Of a stretch of 64,000 nucleotides of DNA, positions 1 through 8,827 are shown one piece after another. Positions within the stretch are counted from its first letter, which is position 1; the number at the start of each line of letters is the position of its first letter. The notes below the pieces were generated by a model, which saw only the letters and a program-made list of their open reading frames with translations, had not been told where the DNA came from and did no database searches. The translations under genes and the position numbers were made by a program. Origin of the DNA: Phenylobacterium deserti (GTDB lineage Bacteria; Pseudomonadota; Alphaproteobacteria; Caulobacterales; Caulobacteraceae); contig CALQQB010000014.1 of assembly GCA_943332615.1 (NCBI GenBank), positions 1 to 64,000 of the forward strand. Reading direction: 5' to 3'.

Positions 1-195
1 CGGGAAGGTCACAGCCTTGCCGGACAGGCCCGAGACGAGCGTGATGGTCGCGGCCGAGGTCGCCGTGGCCGCATTGTAGCGGACCGTCGTGATGCTGCCG
101 CGCTCGCCCGTGGCCTGGAAGACCAGCTGGTCGGTTGCGTTGGTGTACCCGGCCGCCTGAGCGTCGGTGATGGTTTCAAAGAAATACGTCGCCAT
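1..195 (-). CDS. N-terminus of a probable type I secreted surface protein (cut by window edge)
   Basis: The minus strand opens with ATG at 193-195 and stays open for 65 codons to the window edge. The start is MATYFFETITDAQAAGY and the remainder is rich in Thr, Ala and Ser, with no signal peptide. A GGAGAG ribosome site lies just upstream of the ATG. The composition and lack of a signal peptide fit substrates of RsaD/RsaE-type exporters, whose secretion signal is C-terminal. It lies 213 bp downstream of the exporter genes on the same strand, so it probably has its own promoter in 196-408. The C-terminal part, where RTX repeats would be, is outside the window, so the S-layer assignment is inference. 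Confidence 0.6.
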   Translation of the reverse strand, partial: MATYFFETITDAQAAGYTNATDQLVFQATGERGSITTVRYNAATATSAATITLVSGLSGKAVTFP

Positions 196-408
196 TAGTT
201 CTCTCCAGTCTGTGTCACACCGAACCCCTGAAACGCCTGACCCCCATCCCCGATGGAGCAGTCTCAGCGGTCCATTACCCCAAACGCCATAGCAAGGCTG
301 TGGCGCAGGTTAGACGAGCCCGACGGGAGACCTATCGGAACCCTGCCAACTACGCAACCGCAAAAAGCCCCCAAAACCTTGCCGTCCCGGGGTGTTGCAA
401 AGACGCCT

Positions 409-1785
409 CTACTCCTCGCGGAAAGCGTCATCCAGCGTGCTGGTAATTGGCGAAATCAAGAAGCTCATAACCGATCGTTTACCGGTCACGAACTGAACCA
501 TCGCGGGCATGCCGGGGGTCATGTGGACCCCCTTCTTGAGCTTGGTTAGCTGGGCGGGATCGATTCGAATATCCACCTTGTAGAAGCTCATTCCGGTCTT
601 CTCGTTACTGACCCGGTCAGCCGAGACGACGGACACCGTGCCATCGAGGGCGTCGTTGAAACGCTGGTTCAGGCCGGTCAGCCGGACCTTGGCCTTCATG
701 CCCACATGCACCTCGTCCACGTCCTCGGGCTTGATGATCGCCGACACCGTGAGCGGAGTCTGCGACGGCACCACATCCATCATCACCTCGCCCGCGCCGA
801 CCACGCCGCCGACGGTGAACTGGGTGAGGTTGAAGACATAGCCGTCGACCGGCGCGCGGACGACCGTGCCTTCCAGCGTCTGGCGCGCGGCGGTCAGCCG
901 CGGGATCACGTCGGCGAGCTTGGCCTCGGCGTCGCGCAGGCCTTCGGCGGACTGGCTCTCGCGGTCGTTGCGCAGCGAGTCGAGCTGCAGGCGGGTCTCA
1001 CCGATCTGCTGCCGGATCCGCGCGATGTCAGACAGCAGCTGGCCCTTGCGGCCGGCGAGTTCCGCCTGGCTGCGCTCGTACCGCAGGATCAGGGTCTTGG
1101 GCGCGAAGCCCTGCTCGTTCAGCTTGCGGTAGCCGGAGAGCTCCTCCTCGGTCAGCCGCACCTGCTCGATGACCGAGTCGAGCTGCGCCTGGGAGCCCTG
1201 GACCTGGGTCTGCTGCTGCTCGACCCGCTGGCTGAGCACGGCGGCCTGGCTCTGCATCAGCTGCTGGCGGGTCGTAAACAGGAACTGCTGGTCGTGGATC
1301 AGGGTGGCCACCCGCAGGTCGGACGCGGCGCGCCCGGTCAGTTCCGCGGGGATCTCCAGCACCGGCCGGCCGGTGGCCTCGGCCTGGAAGCGGACTTTCT
1401 GGGCGATGAAGGTGTCGTACTGGCTCTGCAGCACATCGACGGCGGCGCGCGCCTCGACGTCATTGAAGGTCAGCAGCGGCTGGCCCGCGCGGACCTTCTG
1501 CCCCTCCTGCACCAGGATCGCCTTGACCGTCCCGGAATCTCGCCGACGCATCGTCTTGCGCTGCGAGTCGGCGCGCACCTCGCCCTGGGCCGGAACGCCA
1601 GTGGCGAGTTCGCTCAGCGAGGCCCAGACGCCCATCCCGAACACGAAGACGCCGATCACCACGGCGCCCGCCCGCATCGGCCGCCGCATGCGGTTCCGCA
1701 GTTCCGGCGCCATGGGCGCGTTGTCGTCGCCCCCGAAGGTGGGTGTCACATAGCCGGGGGTGAGCGGGCTGAGATCCTGTTTCAT
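409..1785 (-). CDS. Type I secretion membrane-fusion protein (HlyD/PrtE family, RsaE-like)
   Basis: This 458-residue protein would be the periplasmic adaptor linking the inner-membrane ABC exporter to an outer-membrane TolC-like channel. One membrane segment lies at about residues 40-58 (AVVIGVFVFGMGVW). It is followed by a split lipoyl/barrel-sandwich region (GEVRADSQRKTMRRRDSG ... GTVVRAPVDGYV) around a long helical hairpin at roughly residues 125-300 with many Gln and Arg. The C-terminal beta domain ends in TGKRSVMSFLISPI, typical of the PrtE/HlyD group. Its ATG overlaps the stop of the ABC gene by one base (TGATG), so the two are translationally coupled. No TolC-like gene is present in the window. 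Confidence 0.92.
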   Translation of the reverse strand: MKQDLSPLTPGYVTPTFGGDDNAPMAPELRNRMRRPMRAGAVVIGVFVFGMGVWASLSELATGVPAQGEVRADSQRKTMRRRDSGTVKAILVQEGQKVRAGQPLLTFNDVEARAAVDVLQSQYDTFIAQKVRFQAEATGRPVLEIPAELTGRAASDLRVATLIHDQQFLFTTRQQLMQSQAAVLSQRVEQQQTQVQGSQAQLDSVIEQVRLTEEELSGYRKLNEQGFAPKTLILRYERSQAELAGRKGQLLSDIARIRQQIGETRLQLDSLRNDRESQSAEGLRDAEAKLADVIPRLTAARQTLEGTVVRAPVDGYVFNLTQFTVGGVVGAGEVMMDVVPSQTPLTVSAIIKPEDVDEVHVGMKAKVRLTGLNQRFNDALDGTVSVVSADRVSNEKTGMSFYKVDIRIDPAQLTKLKKGVHMTPGMPAMVQFVTGKRSVMSFLISPITSTLDDAFREE

Positions 1786-3536
1786 CAGCCGGCCTCTACG
1801 GCCCGAACGCCGGGCGCACCCGTCGCGTCAGGCACAATCGCCGGTTTCATCAACCGCGACATCACCTGGTCGCGCGGCCCGAACAGCTCCACCCGGCCGT
1901 CACGCAACACCAGCATCTTGTCGGCCGCGCGGAACACGCCCGGCTTGTGCGAGATGATCACGACGGTGGCGCCGTTGGCCTTCATGGCGTCGATGGCCCG
2001 CATCAGGGCGTCCTCGCCCTCGGCGTCCAGGCTGGCGTTGGGCTCGTCAAGCACCACGAAGGCGGGATTGCCCAGCATGGCGCGGGCCAGGCCGACGCGC
2101 TGGCGCTGACCGGCGGACAGCACGGCCCCGCCCTCACCGACCTCGGTGTCGTAGCCCTTGGCCATGCGCAGGACCAGGTCGTGGACGCCGGCGAGTTGGG
2201 CGGCGATCACCACGTCCTCGTCGGTCACGTCGGCCCGGAAGCGGGCGATGTTGCTGCGCACGGTGCCGGCGAACAGCTCGGTGTCCTGCGGCAGATAGCC
2301 CACATGGCGTCCGAAGTCGGCGCGGTCCCAGCTGAAGACGTCGGCGCCGTCGAGACGGGCCACGCCCTGCAGCGGCTTCCAGATACCCACCAGCAGGCGG
2401 GCCAGCGTCGACTTGCCGGCGCCGGACGGTCCGATCACGCCCAGGACCTCATTGGGATCCAGCGCGAAGTTGATATTGGCCAGGATCAGTTTCTGGGCCA
2501 TGGGCGGCGCGAAGTTGACGCCCTCGACGGACAGCTTGCCCAGCGGCCGCGGCAGGCTGGTGGCCGCCATCACCGGCTCGGCCTTCTCCAGCAGCTGGTT
2601 CAGGCGGACATAGGCCCGGTACATGTTGTTCAGCGGGTCCCACGACCCGACGATCTTCTCGATCGGCTGCAGGGCGCGGCTGGCCAGGATCATGTTGGCG
2701 AACAGCATGCCCGAGTGGATCTTGCCCTTGATGATCAGGTAGGCGCCCAGGGCGATAATGAGGATCTGAATCCCCATGCGCACCGCCTTGATGATGTCGT
2801 TGTACATGTTCGAGGCTTCGGCCGCCGCGGCGCCGCGCTCGATGGTCACACGCCGGTGCTTGGCCCAGGCCTGGCCCAGGGTTGGCAGCATGCCCATGGC
2901 CCGCACCACCTCGCCGTTGCGCAGGGCCGCGTCGGTGAAGCCATAGCTCTTCAGGGCCGCGTCGCTGGCGTCCTTCAGGGCCGACTGGGTGGCCCGCGTC
3001 TGGAGAATGGCCAGCCCCAGCAGGACGCAGGCGCCCGCCAGCGTCACCGCACCCACCATGGGGTCGATGATGAACAGGGCGATGATGAACACCGGAATCC
3101 ACGGCACGTCGAAGAACGCCGCCGCGGCGATGCCGGTCAGCGACTGGCGGAACTGGTCCAGGTCACGCAGCGCCTGGGCCTTGGCGCCGGGGTCGCCGCG
3201 CACGGCGGCGTCGAACAGGCCGGTGAACACGCGCCCCGAAACCCGCTGGTCCAGGGCCACGCCATAGTTGATCAGGATGCGCGCGCGGAAATCGTCGATG
3301 ATGCTGGAGATCGCGAAGACGGCCAGGGTGATGAAGGTCAGCATCCAGAGCGTACCCTGGCTCTGGCTGACCATCACGCGGCCGTAAATCTGGAACGTGT
3401 ACAACGGCATCGCCATGTACAGCAGGTTCGAGACCAGACTGAAACCGAAGGCCACCGCAGCCGGCTTGTAGCCGTCCTTCAGGGCGCGGCCCAGCACGTT
3501 GTCCGGCGGACTCAGCACGAACGTCAGGAATTTCAT
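1785..3536 (-). CDS. Type I secretion ABC permease/ATPase (PrtD family, RsaD-like)
   Basis: This 583-residue half-transporter would energise export of an RTX or S-layer protein. The N-terminal half holds the transmembrane domain (helices near residues 25-80 and 135-180, and around 255-275). The ATPase domain has Walker A GPSGAGKST at about 369-377, signature LSAGQRQR at about 473-480, Walker B VVLDEPN at about 494-500 and the H-loop ISHK near 530. There is no N-terminal C39 peptidase domain, which fits the PrtD/RsaD branch. It heads a minus-strand operon with the adaptor. A 205-bp divergent spacer to the gene at 3742 probably holds the promoter. Confidence 0.94.
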   Translation of the reverse strand: MKFLTFVLSPPDNVLGRALKDGYKPAAVAFGFSLVSNLLYMAMPLYTFQIYGRVMVSQSQGTLWMLTFITLAVFAISSIIDDFRARILINYGVALDQRVSGRVFTGLFDAAVRGDPGAKAQALRDLDQFRQSLTGIAAAAFFDVPWIPVFIIALFIIDPMVGAVTLAGACVLLGLAILQTRATQSALKDASDAALKSYGFTDAALRNGEVVRAMGMLPTLGQAWAKHRRVTIERGAAAAEASNMYNDIIKAVRMGIQILIIALGAYLIIKGKIHSGMLFANMILASRALQPIEKIVGSWDPLNNMYRAYVRLNQLLEKAEPVMAATSLPRPLGKLSVEGVNFAPPMAQKLILANINFALDPNEVLGVIGPSGAGKSTLARLLVGIWKPLQGVARLDGADVFSWDRADFGRHVGYLPQDTELFAGTVRSNIARFRADVTDEDVVIAAQLAGVHDLVLRMAKGYDTEVGEGGAVLSAGQRQRVGLARAMLGNPAFVVLDEPNASLDAEGEDALMRAIDAMKANGATVVIISHKPGVFRAADKMLVLRDGRVELFGPRDQVMSRLMKPAIVPDATGAPGVRAVEAG

Positions 3537-3741
3537 CTCGTCAAAGCCGTCCCGTCAGACCCGAAAGGGCTGATACACCATACTTGGTCAAAAAGGGTGA
3601 ATGCGGTCACAGGAAGGGTGTTCAGCTTGCCGCGTCGAAAGCGCGCGTAAGAGCTCAGTCGTCCCTGCGTTGTCAATGCCGTGATTCACCGCCCGTTTCG
3701 TGTGTTGTAGACAACAGACGGCGCGGAACACGGGGAGCCCT

Positions 3742-4551
3742 ATGCCGAGGATCGCTATTGTCGGCAGCTGCATTACCCGCGACCTGTGGCCGATCCAAGG
3801 CGGCGGGGCGGACGGGCTGCTGTATGTCTCCCGCACCGGGCTCCCCAGCCTGCTGGCGGCGCCGGTCGAGGGCTTCGAGCCCGCCGCCGATTTCCCCGGC
3901 GACCTGCGCCGCCATGAGCACAATGCGCTGGTGGCGGATCTGCAGAAGACCGCGCTGAAGCGCCTCGTGGCCTTCCGCCCCACCCACCTGATCTTCGATT
4001 TCATCGACGAGCGGTTCGACCTGATGACCGTAGGCTCGGCCATCGCCACGCGCAGCGCCGAGCTGCACCGCAGCGGTTACCTCGAACAGCCGGCCCTGGC
4101 TGCGGCCCGGCCGCTGCCACGCCTGTCGGCCGCGTGCGAGCGGCTTTGGCTGGAGGCGGCCTCGGAATTCGCCGCCCTGGTGCGCGCGACGCCATTGGGC
4201 CGGGCCGAACTGATCCTGCACCAGGCGCGCTGGGCGCACCAACAGCGGCTGGCCGACGGGACCGTCGTCCCGCTCAGCAACGTGGAGCTCCTGACCGGCC
4301 AGCCGGTGGAGATCGCGCCCTACAACGATCTGCTGGCGCGGCAGGAGGCGGCTTTCCTCGACCTGATGCCACCGATGGCGCGGATCGACGCGGCCGCCCA
4401 GCGCCTGGCCGACACCCGGCACCACTGGGGTCTCAGCCCCTTCCACTATGTCCCGGACTATTACGACGAGGTGCGCCGCCAGCTGGCCGAGCTGGGCCTG
4501 GCCGAAGCGTTCAGCGATCCGCGCGCCGCGCCCAGTGTTCCAGCGGCGTGA
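3742..4551 (+). CDS. DUF6270-like protein of a polysaccharide locus
   Basis: The product has 269 residues. The start at 3742 is chosen because GGGGAG lies just upstream and the family-typical beta strand begins at once (MPRIAIVGSCITRDLW). The IVGSC.TRD opening is the hallmark I associate with DUF6270 proteins, which recur in capsule and LPS loci and have no settled biochemical role. The C-terminal half (HHWGLSPFHYVPDYYDE) suggests an active-site-like His/Asp cluster, as in SGNH-type esterases, but that is inference. No signal peptide or membrane segment is seen. It is divergent from the secretion operon, and its last 41 bp overlap the convergent repeat-protein gene. Confidence 0.6.
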   Translation: MPRIAIVGSCITRDLWPIQGGGADGLLYVSRTGLPSLLAAPVEGFEPAADFPGDLRRHEHNALVADLQKTALKRLVAFRPTHLIFDFIDERFDLMTVGSAIATRSAELHRSGYLEQPALAAARPLPRLSAACERLWLEAASEFAALVRATPLGRAELILHQARWAHQQRLADGTVVPLSNVELLTGQPVEIAPYNDLLARQEAAFLDLMPPMARIDAAAQRLADTRHHWGLSPFHYVPDYYDEVRRQLAELGLAEAFSDPRAAPSVPAA

Positions 4552-5695
4552 GCCCGGCCCGCACCAGATCCGGACGCGAGGCCAGGTAGGCGGCGGTCGG
4601 GAAGCCCGGCCGCGCGTCGGCCACCGCCCAGGCGCCGCCCCGCAGGTAGTCGACCAGCGGGTTAACCCCCGGCGCCAGGCCCGCGCCCCGTTCGGCGGCA
4701 TAGTGCGCCAGGTCGAACCAGGGGCCAGGGTTGCACCCCTCGAAGGCGCCCATCCGGACGAAGTGGGTCAGGGGTTCCAGGCCAGCGGCGGCGGCGTCGC
4801 GTCGCTGCTCCAGGTACCAGCGCGGATCGAACAGCGGATGCGGCGACCAGCCCGCGCGCCAGCCGACCGTCAGGTAGTGGACGAGGTCCGCGCTGTCGGC
4901 CACGCCCCGGACCTGCCCGGCGTACCAGGCGGGATCGAACAGCGGATGCGGCGAGAGGCCGCGGGCCGCCCCCGCCCGCAGGTAATGAGACAGCGGATCC
5001 TCGCCGGTCGCCAGGTCGGGCGCCTGGGCGAGGTAGTGGGCGATGTCGAACAGCGGATGCGGATTGCGGCCCCGCGCCGCGCCGGCCCGGACGTAGTGTT
5101 CGAGGCCTGAGAGCCCGGTCGCCGCCAGCTCATGGGCGTTCTCGGCGGCGTACCAGGCCTCGTCGAACAGCGGATGCGGATCGCGGCCTTCCCGCGCGCC
5201 GCTCAGCAGATAGTGGACCAGCGGGCTGGCGCGCAGGCCCGCAACGTCAGGATAGCGGGCGCGATAGCCGGCTGCGTCGAAAAGCCCCGACCCGCCGACG
5301 CCACTGCGCGCCATCACCAGGCCCTGGCCCCAGGCGCCCAGCCGACTCAGCAGACGGTCCATCAGGCGGCTCAACCGGGTGTGTCGCCGCAGGCGGATGG
5401 CGCCGGCGCGGGCGAGGTAGCCGGCGAAGATCGCCTCGCGCAGGCGCCCCTCAAGCTCAGCCCGCGCGGCCAGGGTCTCGTTCAGGGCCATGGTCAGCTC
5501 GACGCGCGTCAAGGCCTCGCGGACCTGCGCCTGGTGCGCCAGCCGGTGGGCGCCGGCGAGTTCGCGCGACAGCACGGCCACCTTCGCCGCCACGGCGCCG
5601 GCCTTGGCCACGAGGGCCGGCAGGAACGGATCGACCGCGTCCTGCGCGGCCGGCACGTCCTTGCCGGGGGTCAGGCGCCTTCGAGTTCGAGCCAT
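4511..5695 (-). CDS. Repeat protein with seven ~39-residue HPLFD/YL..HY repeats
   Basis: The 394-residue product has two parts. Residues 1-125 are helical and Arg/Ala-rich, coiled-coil-like. From about residue 138 to the end there are about seven tandem units of about 39 residues with the pattern FDxxxY..........L.HY...G...G..PHPL. Units begin FDAAGY, FDEAWY, FDIAHY, FDPAWY, FDPRWY, FDLAHY and FPTAAY. The same unit occurs at the N-terminus of the glycosyltransferase at 6764-8698. In other bacteria I recall such repeats attached to glycosyltransferases of surface polymers, with no known biochemical role. Its start overlaps the end of the upstream GT8-like gene by 25 bp, so it is probably co-transcribed with it. 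Confidence 0.8.
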   Translation of the reverse strand: MARTRRRLTPGKDVPAAQDAVDPFLPALVAKAGAVAAKVAVLSRELAGAHRLAHQAQVREALTRVELTMALNETLAARAELEGRLREAIFAGYLARAGAIRLRRHTRLSRLMDRLLSRLGAWGQGLVMARSGVGGSGLFDAAGYRARYPDVAGLRASPLVHYLLSGAREGRDPHPLFDEAWYAAENAHELAATGLSGLEHYVRAGAARGRNPHPLFDIAHYLAQAPDLATGEDPLSHYLRAGAARGLSPHPLFDPAWYAGQVRGVADSADLVHYLTVGWRAGWSPHPLFDPRWYLEQRRDAAAAGLEPLTHFVRMGAFEGCNPGPWFDLAHYAAERGAGLAPGVNPLVDYLRGGAWAVADARPGFPTAAYLASRPDLVRAGLTPLEHWARRADR

Positions 5696-6696
5696 TCTTG
5701 GAAGCTGCCACGCCCGGAGGTGAAGGGGTTGGGGAAAGCCTGTTGCAGGTCGATGCGCTCCCGATAGAGCACCCGCTCGGCCTTGGCGATGGTCCGCCCG
5801 TCGTCATAGGTCCCGAACGCCCACCAGCGGTCGGGGATGGCCGGGTCGGTGGCGGCGTGGATCTGGCGCTTGTACCAGCTCCAGATCTCGTAGACCGGGA
5901 AGTTCTGGCCGGCGTAGCGCCGGGTCATGGTGTCGCCCAGCGGCCCCAGCTTGGTGAAGTGCCAGAAGCGCAACGGCGCGCCATTGACGGTGATCGCCCC
6001 GTCCTTGCCGATATCGACCGTGCGGGTGGAAAGGTTCCAGCTGGCGACGTTGTAGCCCGGATCGCGGATGATCTTCAGCCGGTCGAACAGCGCCGGCACG
6101 TGGTCGCACCACCGCTGGTCCACGAACAGGCCGTTGGGCATGTCGTCGTAGCAATAGGACAGCAGCCGGTCGTTCCACCACTTCGCGAACCGCGCGCCCT
6201 CCCCTGTCGTCCGGATGGCCACGAAGCCCAGATTGAAGATGCCGGTGCGCGAGGCCGAGAGGTCATTGTCGAGGATGGACGCGTGGTCGTCGTTGGCGTC
6301 GATCAGGTGTGGCGTCAGCAGGATGTCGTGGTCTTCCAGCCACGCCTCCAGCGGCTCCAGGCTGGCGAGCGCGGCGGTGTCGGGATCCATGTAGATCACC
6401 GCGTCGAAGCCCCAGCCGCAGGCCTGGTGCAGAAACGGGCCCTTCACCGCCGTGCAGACCTCGACCACGTCGTGCTTGAACAACCAGCTCTGGAAATCCG
6501 GGATGCCCAGGTCGCTGGCCCAGACCAGCCGGTCGAACGGCTCGTTCGCCGGATCGAACACGAACCCCGGCGGCGGCCGGTCGGTGATCAGGGCCGCCAG
6601 CTCCCAGTCCGGGCGGTGCTGGCGCAGCGTCTGGAACAGCACCCGCGCGCGGTTCAGGTAGGAGAAGGTGAAGCTGGAATAGCAGAGCACCTTCAC
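5671..6696 (-). CDS. GT-A fold glycosyltransferase, GT8-like
   Basis: The 341-residue protein begins MKVLCYSSFTFSYLNRARVL, a typical first strand of a nucleotide-sugar-binding domain. It carries a DxD-type metal motif in VIYMDPDTAAL near residue 103. The motif FNLGFVAIR and the later WHFTKLGP are typical of GT8-like enzymes, in which a distal His helps bind manganese and UDP. The C-terminal third is Trp-rich (DRWWAFGTYDDG) and may bind acceptor. No membrane segment is seen, so it is probably cytoplasmic. It sits between the two repeat-containing proteins on the same strand. The sugar donor cannot be read from sequence. Confidence 0.8.
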   Translation of the reverse strand: MKVLCYSSFTFSYLNRARVLFQTLRQHRPDWELAALITDRPPPGFVFDPANEPFDRLVWASDLGIPDFQSWLFKHDVVEVCTAVKGPFLHQACGWGFDAVIYMDPDTAALASLEPLEAWLEDHDILLTPHLIDANDDHASILDNDLSASRTGIFNLGFVAIRTTGEGARFAKWWNDRLLSYCYDDMPNGLFVDQRWCDHVPALFDRLKIIRDPGYNVASWNLSTRTVDIGKDGAITVNGAPLRFWHFTKLGPLGDTMTRRYAGQNFPVYEIWSWYKRQIHAATDPAIPDRWWAFGTYDDGRTIAKAERVLYRERIDLQQAFPNPFTSGRGSFQEWLELEGA

Positions 6697-6763
6697 GGTC
6701 TGGCGCCGGACGGCAGGCCGAGGCCGAGGGCCCTGACGACAAGATGTGGGGTGAGCGACGCCC

Positions 6764-8698
6764 TCATGCGTTGGTCAGCTCGCCGGTCAGGCCGCTGTAG
6801 GCCAGCCGGCTGAGGCGCGCGTTCCGCTGACCTCGGGCCAGGGTCAGGATCTCGCCCGTTTCGAATGCCGCCAGCAACGCCGCCTCGTCGTCCAGCACCC
6901 GGCCCAGGCCGGTCTCGCCCACGAACGCGGCCACGTTGCCGCTGTCGGGTCCGGTGATGACCGCGGCCCCGCCCGCCGCCGCCTCATAGGCCGTGAACGA
7001 GAAGGTCTCCCGGCACAGCGGCCAGATCAGCGCGGCGTCGATGCTCAGGTCGCGCACCGCCGCCTGCATGGCCTGGGGCTGGGCCTCCGTGACCTGCACC
7101 GAATGAAAGGCCACCCCGGCGGCGCTGGCGTCCGTGCGCCCGCCCAGGTGCAGGCAGTCGTAGCGTGGATCGTCGGCCAGCCGTTCGGCCAGGTCGCGGA
7201 ACACCGGCCAGCCCTTGAGCGTCACCGGCATGCCCAGGAAGGCCACCCGGAACGGTCGTCCGGCCGGCGTCTTGGGGGCCGAACCACGATCGACCAGCTG
7301 GGCGTGCGGCAGGACCACGGCGTCGGGCGCCGCCGCGCCGCCGCGCGCGCGCCAGAAGTCGAGCGTGGTCTGCGAGGGCGCCACCACGGTCAGGGCCAGC
7401 CGCTCGAACAGCCGGCGGTGGCCATCCAGATGACGCGCCCGGAAGGGCCCATAGGCGCAGACACGGCAGGCGGCGCTGTCCGGCGGCGGCGCGCCGCAGT
7501 CCTGCACGTCGTTGCGCAGCAGGTGGAAGCTGGGACAGAGGCTGGCGAAGTCGTGCAGCCAGAAATGGCCGGCCGTCAGCCCCGCCGCCGCCAGGATATC
7601 GGCCGTCTCGTCGGGTTCATGACCCAGCAGGCTGTGGATTGCGAAGCTGCGCCGCCGGCCGACCTCGGTCGCGGCCAGGGCGTCGCGCACGATCGCCGCC
7701 GTGAAGACGCCCAGGCCGGCGCCGTTCAGCATCACCCCCAGCGGTCCCGGCTCGCCCGCCAGGCGCACCGTCTGCCAGGCGGCGGCGGGATAGAGGTGCA
7801 GGTGATCGACGCCCATCGCCGCGAACCGCGCACTCTCGCGCCGGACGCAGAACTGCAGGCCGCCGGAGTGGGCCACGTAGTCGTCGTGGCTGAAGGTGAT
7901 GTGCAGGTCGCCGGGCGCGCCCAGCCGCTCGGCCAGCACCTGGGCCGGCTGGGGATCAAAGGCTTCGGACCAGCCGATGGCGTCGGCGATCCGCTGGTCG
8001 ATCGGCCGAAAGCGGGCGATGATGTCATAGCGGAACCCCAGGCCGTGCCGCGTCGGGCGGCCCTCGGCGCGGCCGGTGAGCTGGTAGTGGACGAACGGGT
8101 TCATGCCCGACGCCGCCACATCCGGGTTGGCGTCGCTGTAGTCGCGCAGGCTGAACGCCGGGGAGGGATCGCGCCCTTCGCGCCACCCGGTGTGCAGGAA
8201 GTGCTCGACGGGATCAACGCCCGCCGCCGCGACGTCAGGATTAAGCGTGAGATAGAAGGCGGCATCGAACCCTTCCGCCACGGCCGCCCGCATGGTCGAG
8301 TCGGCGACCCCGCCTTTTTCGGGATGGTCGAGGCGTGGCGCCTCCGGTCCCAGCGCGAAGGCCTGATGGCTCCAGGCGTCCGGCGACCAGTTCCGGGCCG
8401 CGAGATAGGCGATCGCGTGCCGGGAGGGCGCCACCTCGCGGCCCTGGTGACGGCCCTCGGTCAGGTAGTGGAACAGCGGATCGACGTCGCGTTCGCGGAC
8501 ATCCGGATTGGCGTCGAGGTAGTCGGGTGTCGAGAACCAGGGCGCCGGGTCGCGGCCGTCGCGCCAGCCATGGAGCACGTAGTGGTCCAGGGGCGGGACG
8601 TCGGCGGTGATGTCCCGATAGACCGCCCGATAGAAGGCTGCATCGATCGCCACCGAGACCACCCGTTTCGCGTCGCAGGCTGGGGCCGTGACGGCCAT
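6764..8698 (-). CDS. Repeat-domain/GT4-like glycosyltransferase fusion
   Basis: The product has 644 residues from ATG at 8698. The frame stays open further upstream, but that part is antisense to the sulfotransferase gene and is not credible. Residues about 15-95 and 140-215 carry units of the 39-residue repeat (FDAAFYLTLNPDVAAAGVDP, HFLHTGWREGRDPSP) seen in the protein at 4511-5695. From about residue 250 there is a GT-B domain. It has AHSGGLQFCVRRE, then HDFASLCPSFHLL followed by a Cys cluster (DCGAPP..C..C), and a C-terminal donor half (FLGMPVTLKGW, CRETFSFTAYEAAAGG with the EX7E-type glutamates). It is 67 bp upstream of the GT8-like gene in one minus-strand unit. Confidence 0.85.
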   Translation of the reverse strand: MAVTAPACDAKRVVSVAIDAAFYRAVYRDITADVPPLDHYVLHGWRDGRDPAPWFSTPDYLDANPDVRERDVDPLFHYLTEGRHQGREVAPSRHAIAYLAARNWSPDAWSHQAFALGPEAPRLDHPEKGGVADSTMRAAVAEGFDAAFYLTLNPDVAAAGVDPVEHFLHTGWREGRDPSPAFSLRDYSDANPDVAASGMNPFVHYQLTGRAEGRPTRHGLGFRYDIIARFRPIDQRIADAIGWSEAFDPQPAQVLAERLGAPGDLHITFSHDDYVAHSGGLQFCVRRESARFAAMGVDHLHLYPAAAWQTVRLAGEPGPLGVMLNGAGLGVFTAAIVRDALAATEVGRRRSFAIHSLLGHEPDETADILAAAGLTAGHFWLHDFASLCPSFHLLRNDVQDCGAPPPDSAACRVCAYGPFRARHLDGHRRLFERLALTVVAPSQTTLDFWRARGGAAAPDAVVLPHAQLVDRGSAPKTPAGRPFRVAFLGMPVTLKGWPVFRDLAERLADDPRYDCLHLGGRTDASAAGVAFHSVQVTEAQPQAMQAAVRDLSIDAALIWPLCRETFSFTAYEAAAGGAAVITGPDSGNVAAFVGETGLGRVLDDEAALLAAFETGEILTLARGQRNARLSRLAYSGLTGELTNA

Positions 8699-8827
8699 GG
8701 GGTTCGGAATCCTGTCGTGGTGGCGCGGGGTGGTTTGCAACAGATGCCCCACCCGATCAACTGCGCGATCAAGAGTGCGATCGGGCGCTTGCCGTCGCCG
8801 CCCAGGGCCCCTACCACCGCGTTCAGG

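Noticed and set aside
706..3650. Long open frames antisense to the type I secretion genes
   Set aside because: They mirror codon bias of GC-rich genes on the other strand, have His/Gln/Arg-rich composition and no motifs.
4600..5300. Periodic 117-bp DNA repeats suggestive of a CRISPR-like or satellite array
   Set aside because: They encode the 39-residue protein repeat in frame; units diverge and there are no spacers.
7103..8827. Plus-strand frame that would extend the sulfotransferase by 575 residues
   Set aside because: It is antisense to the well-supported repeat/GT4 gene and lacks any motif until the P-loop.
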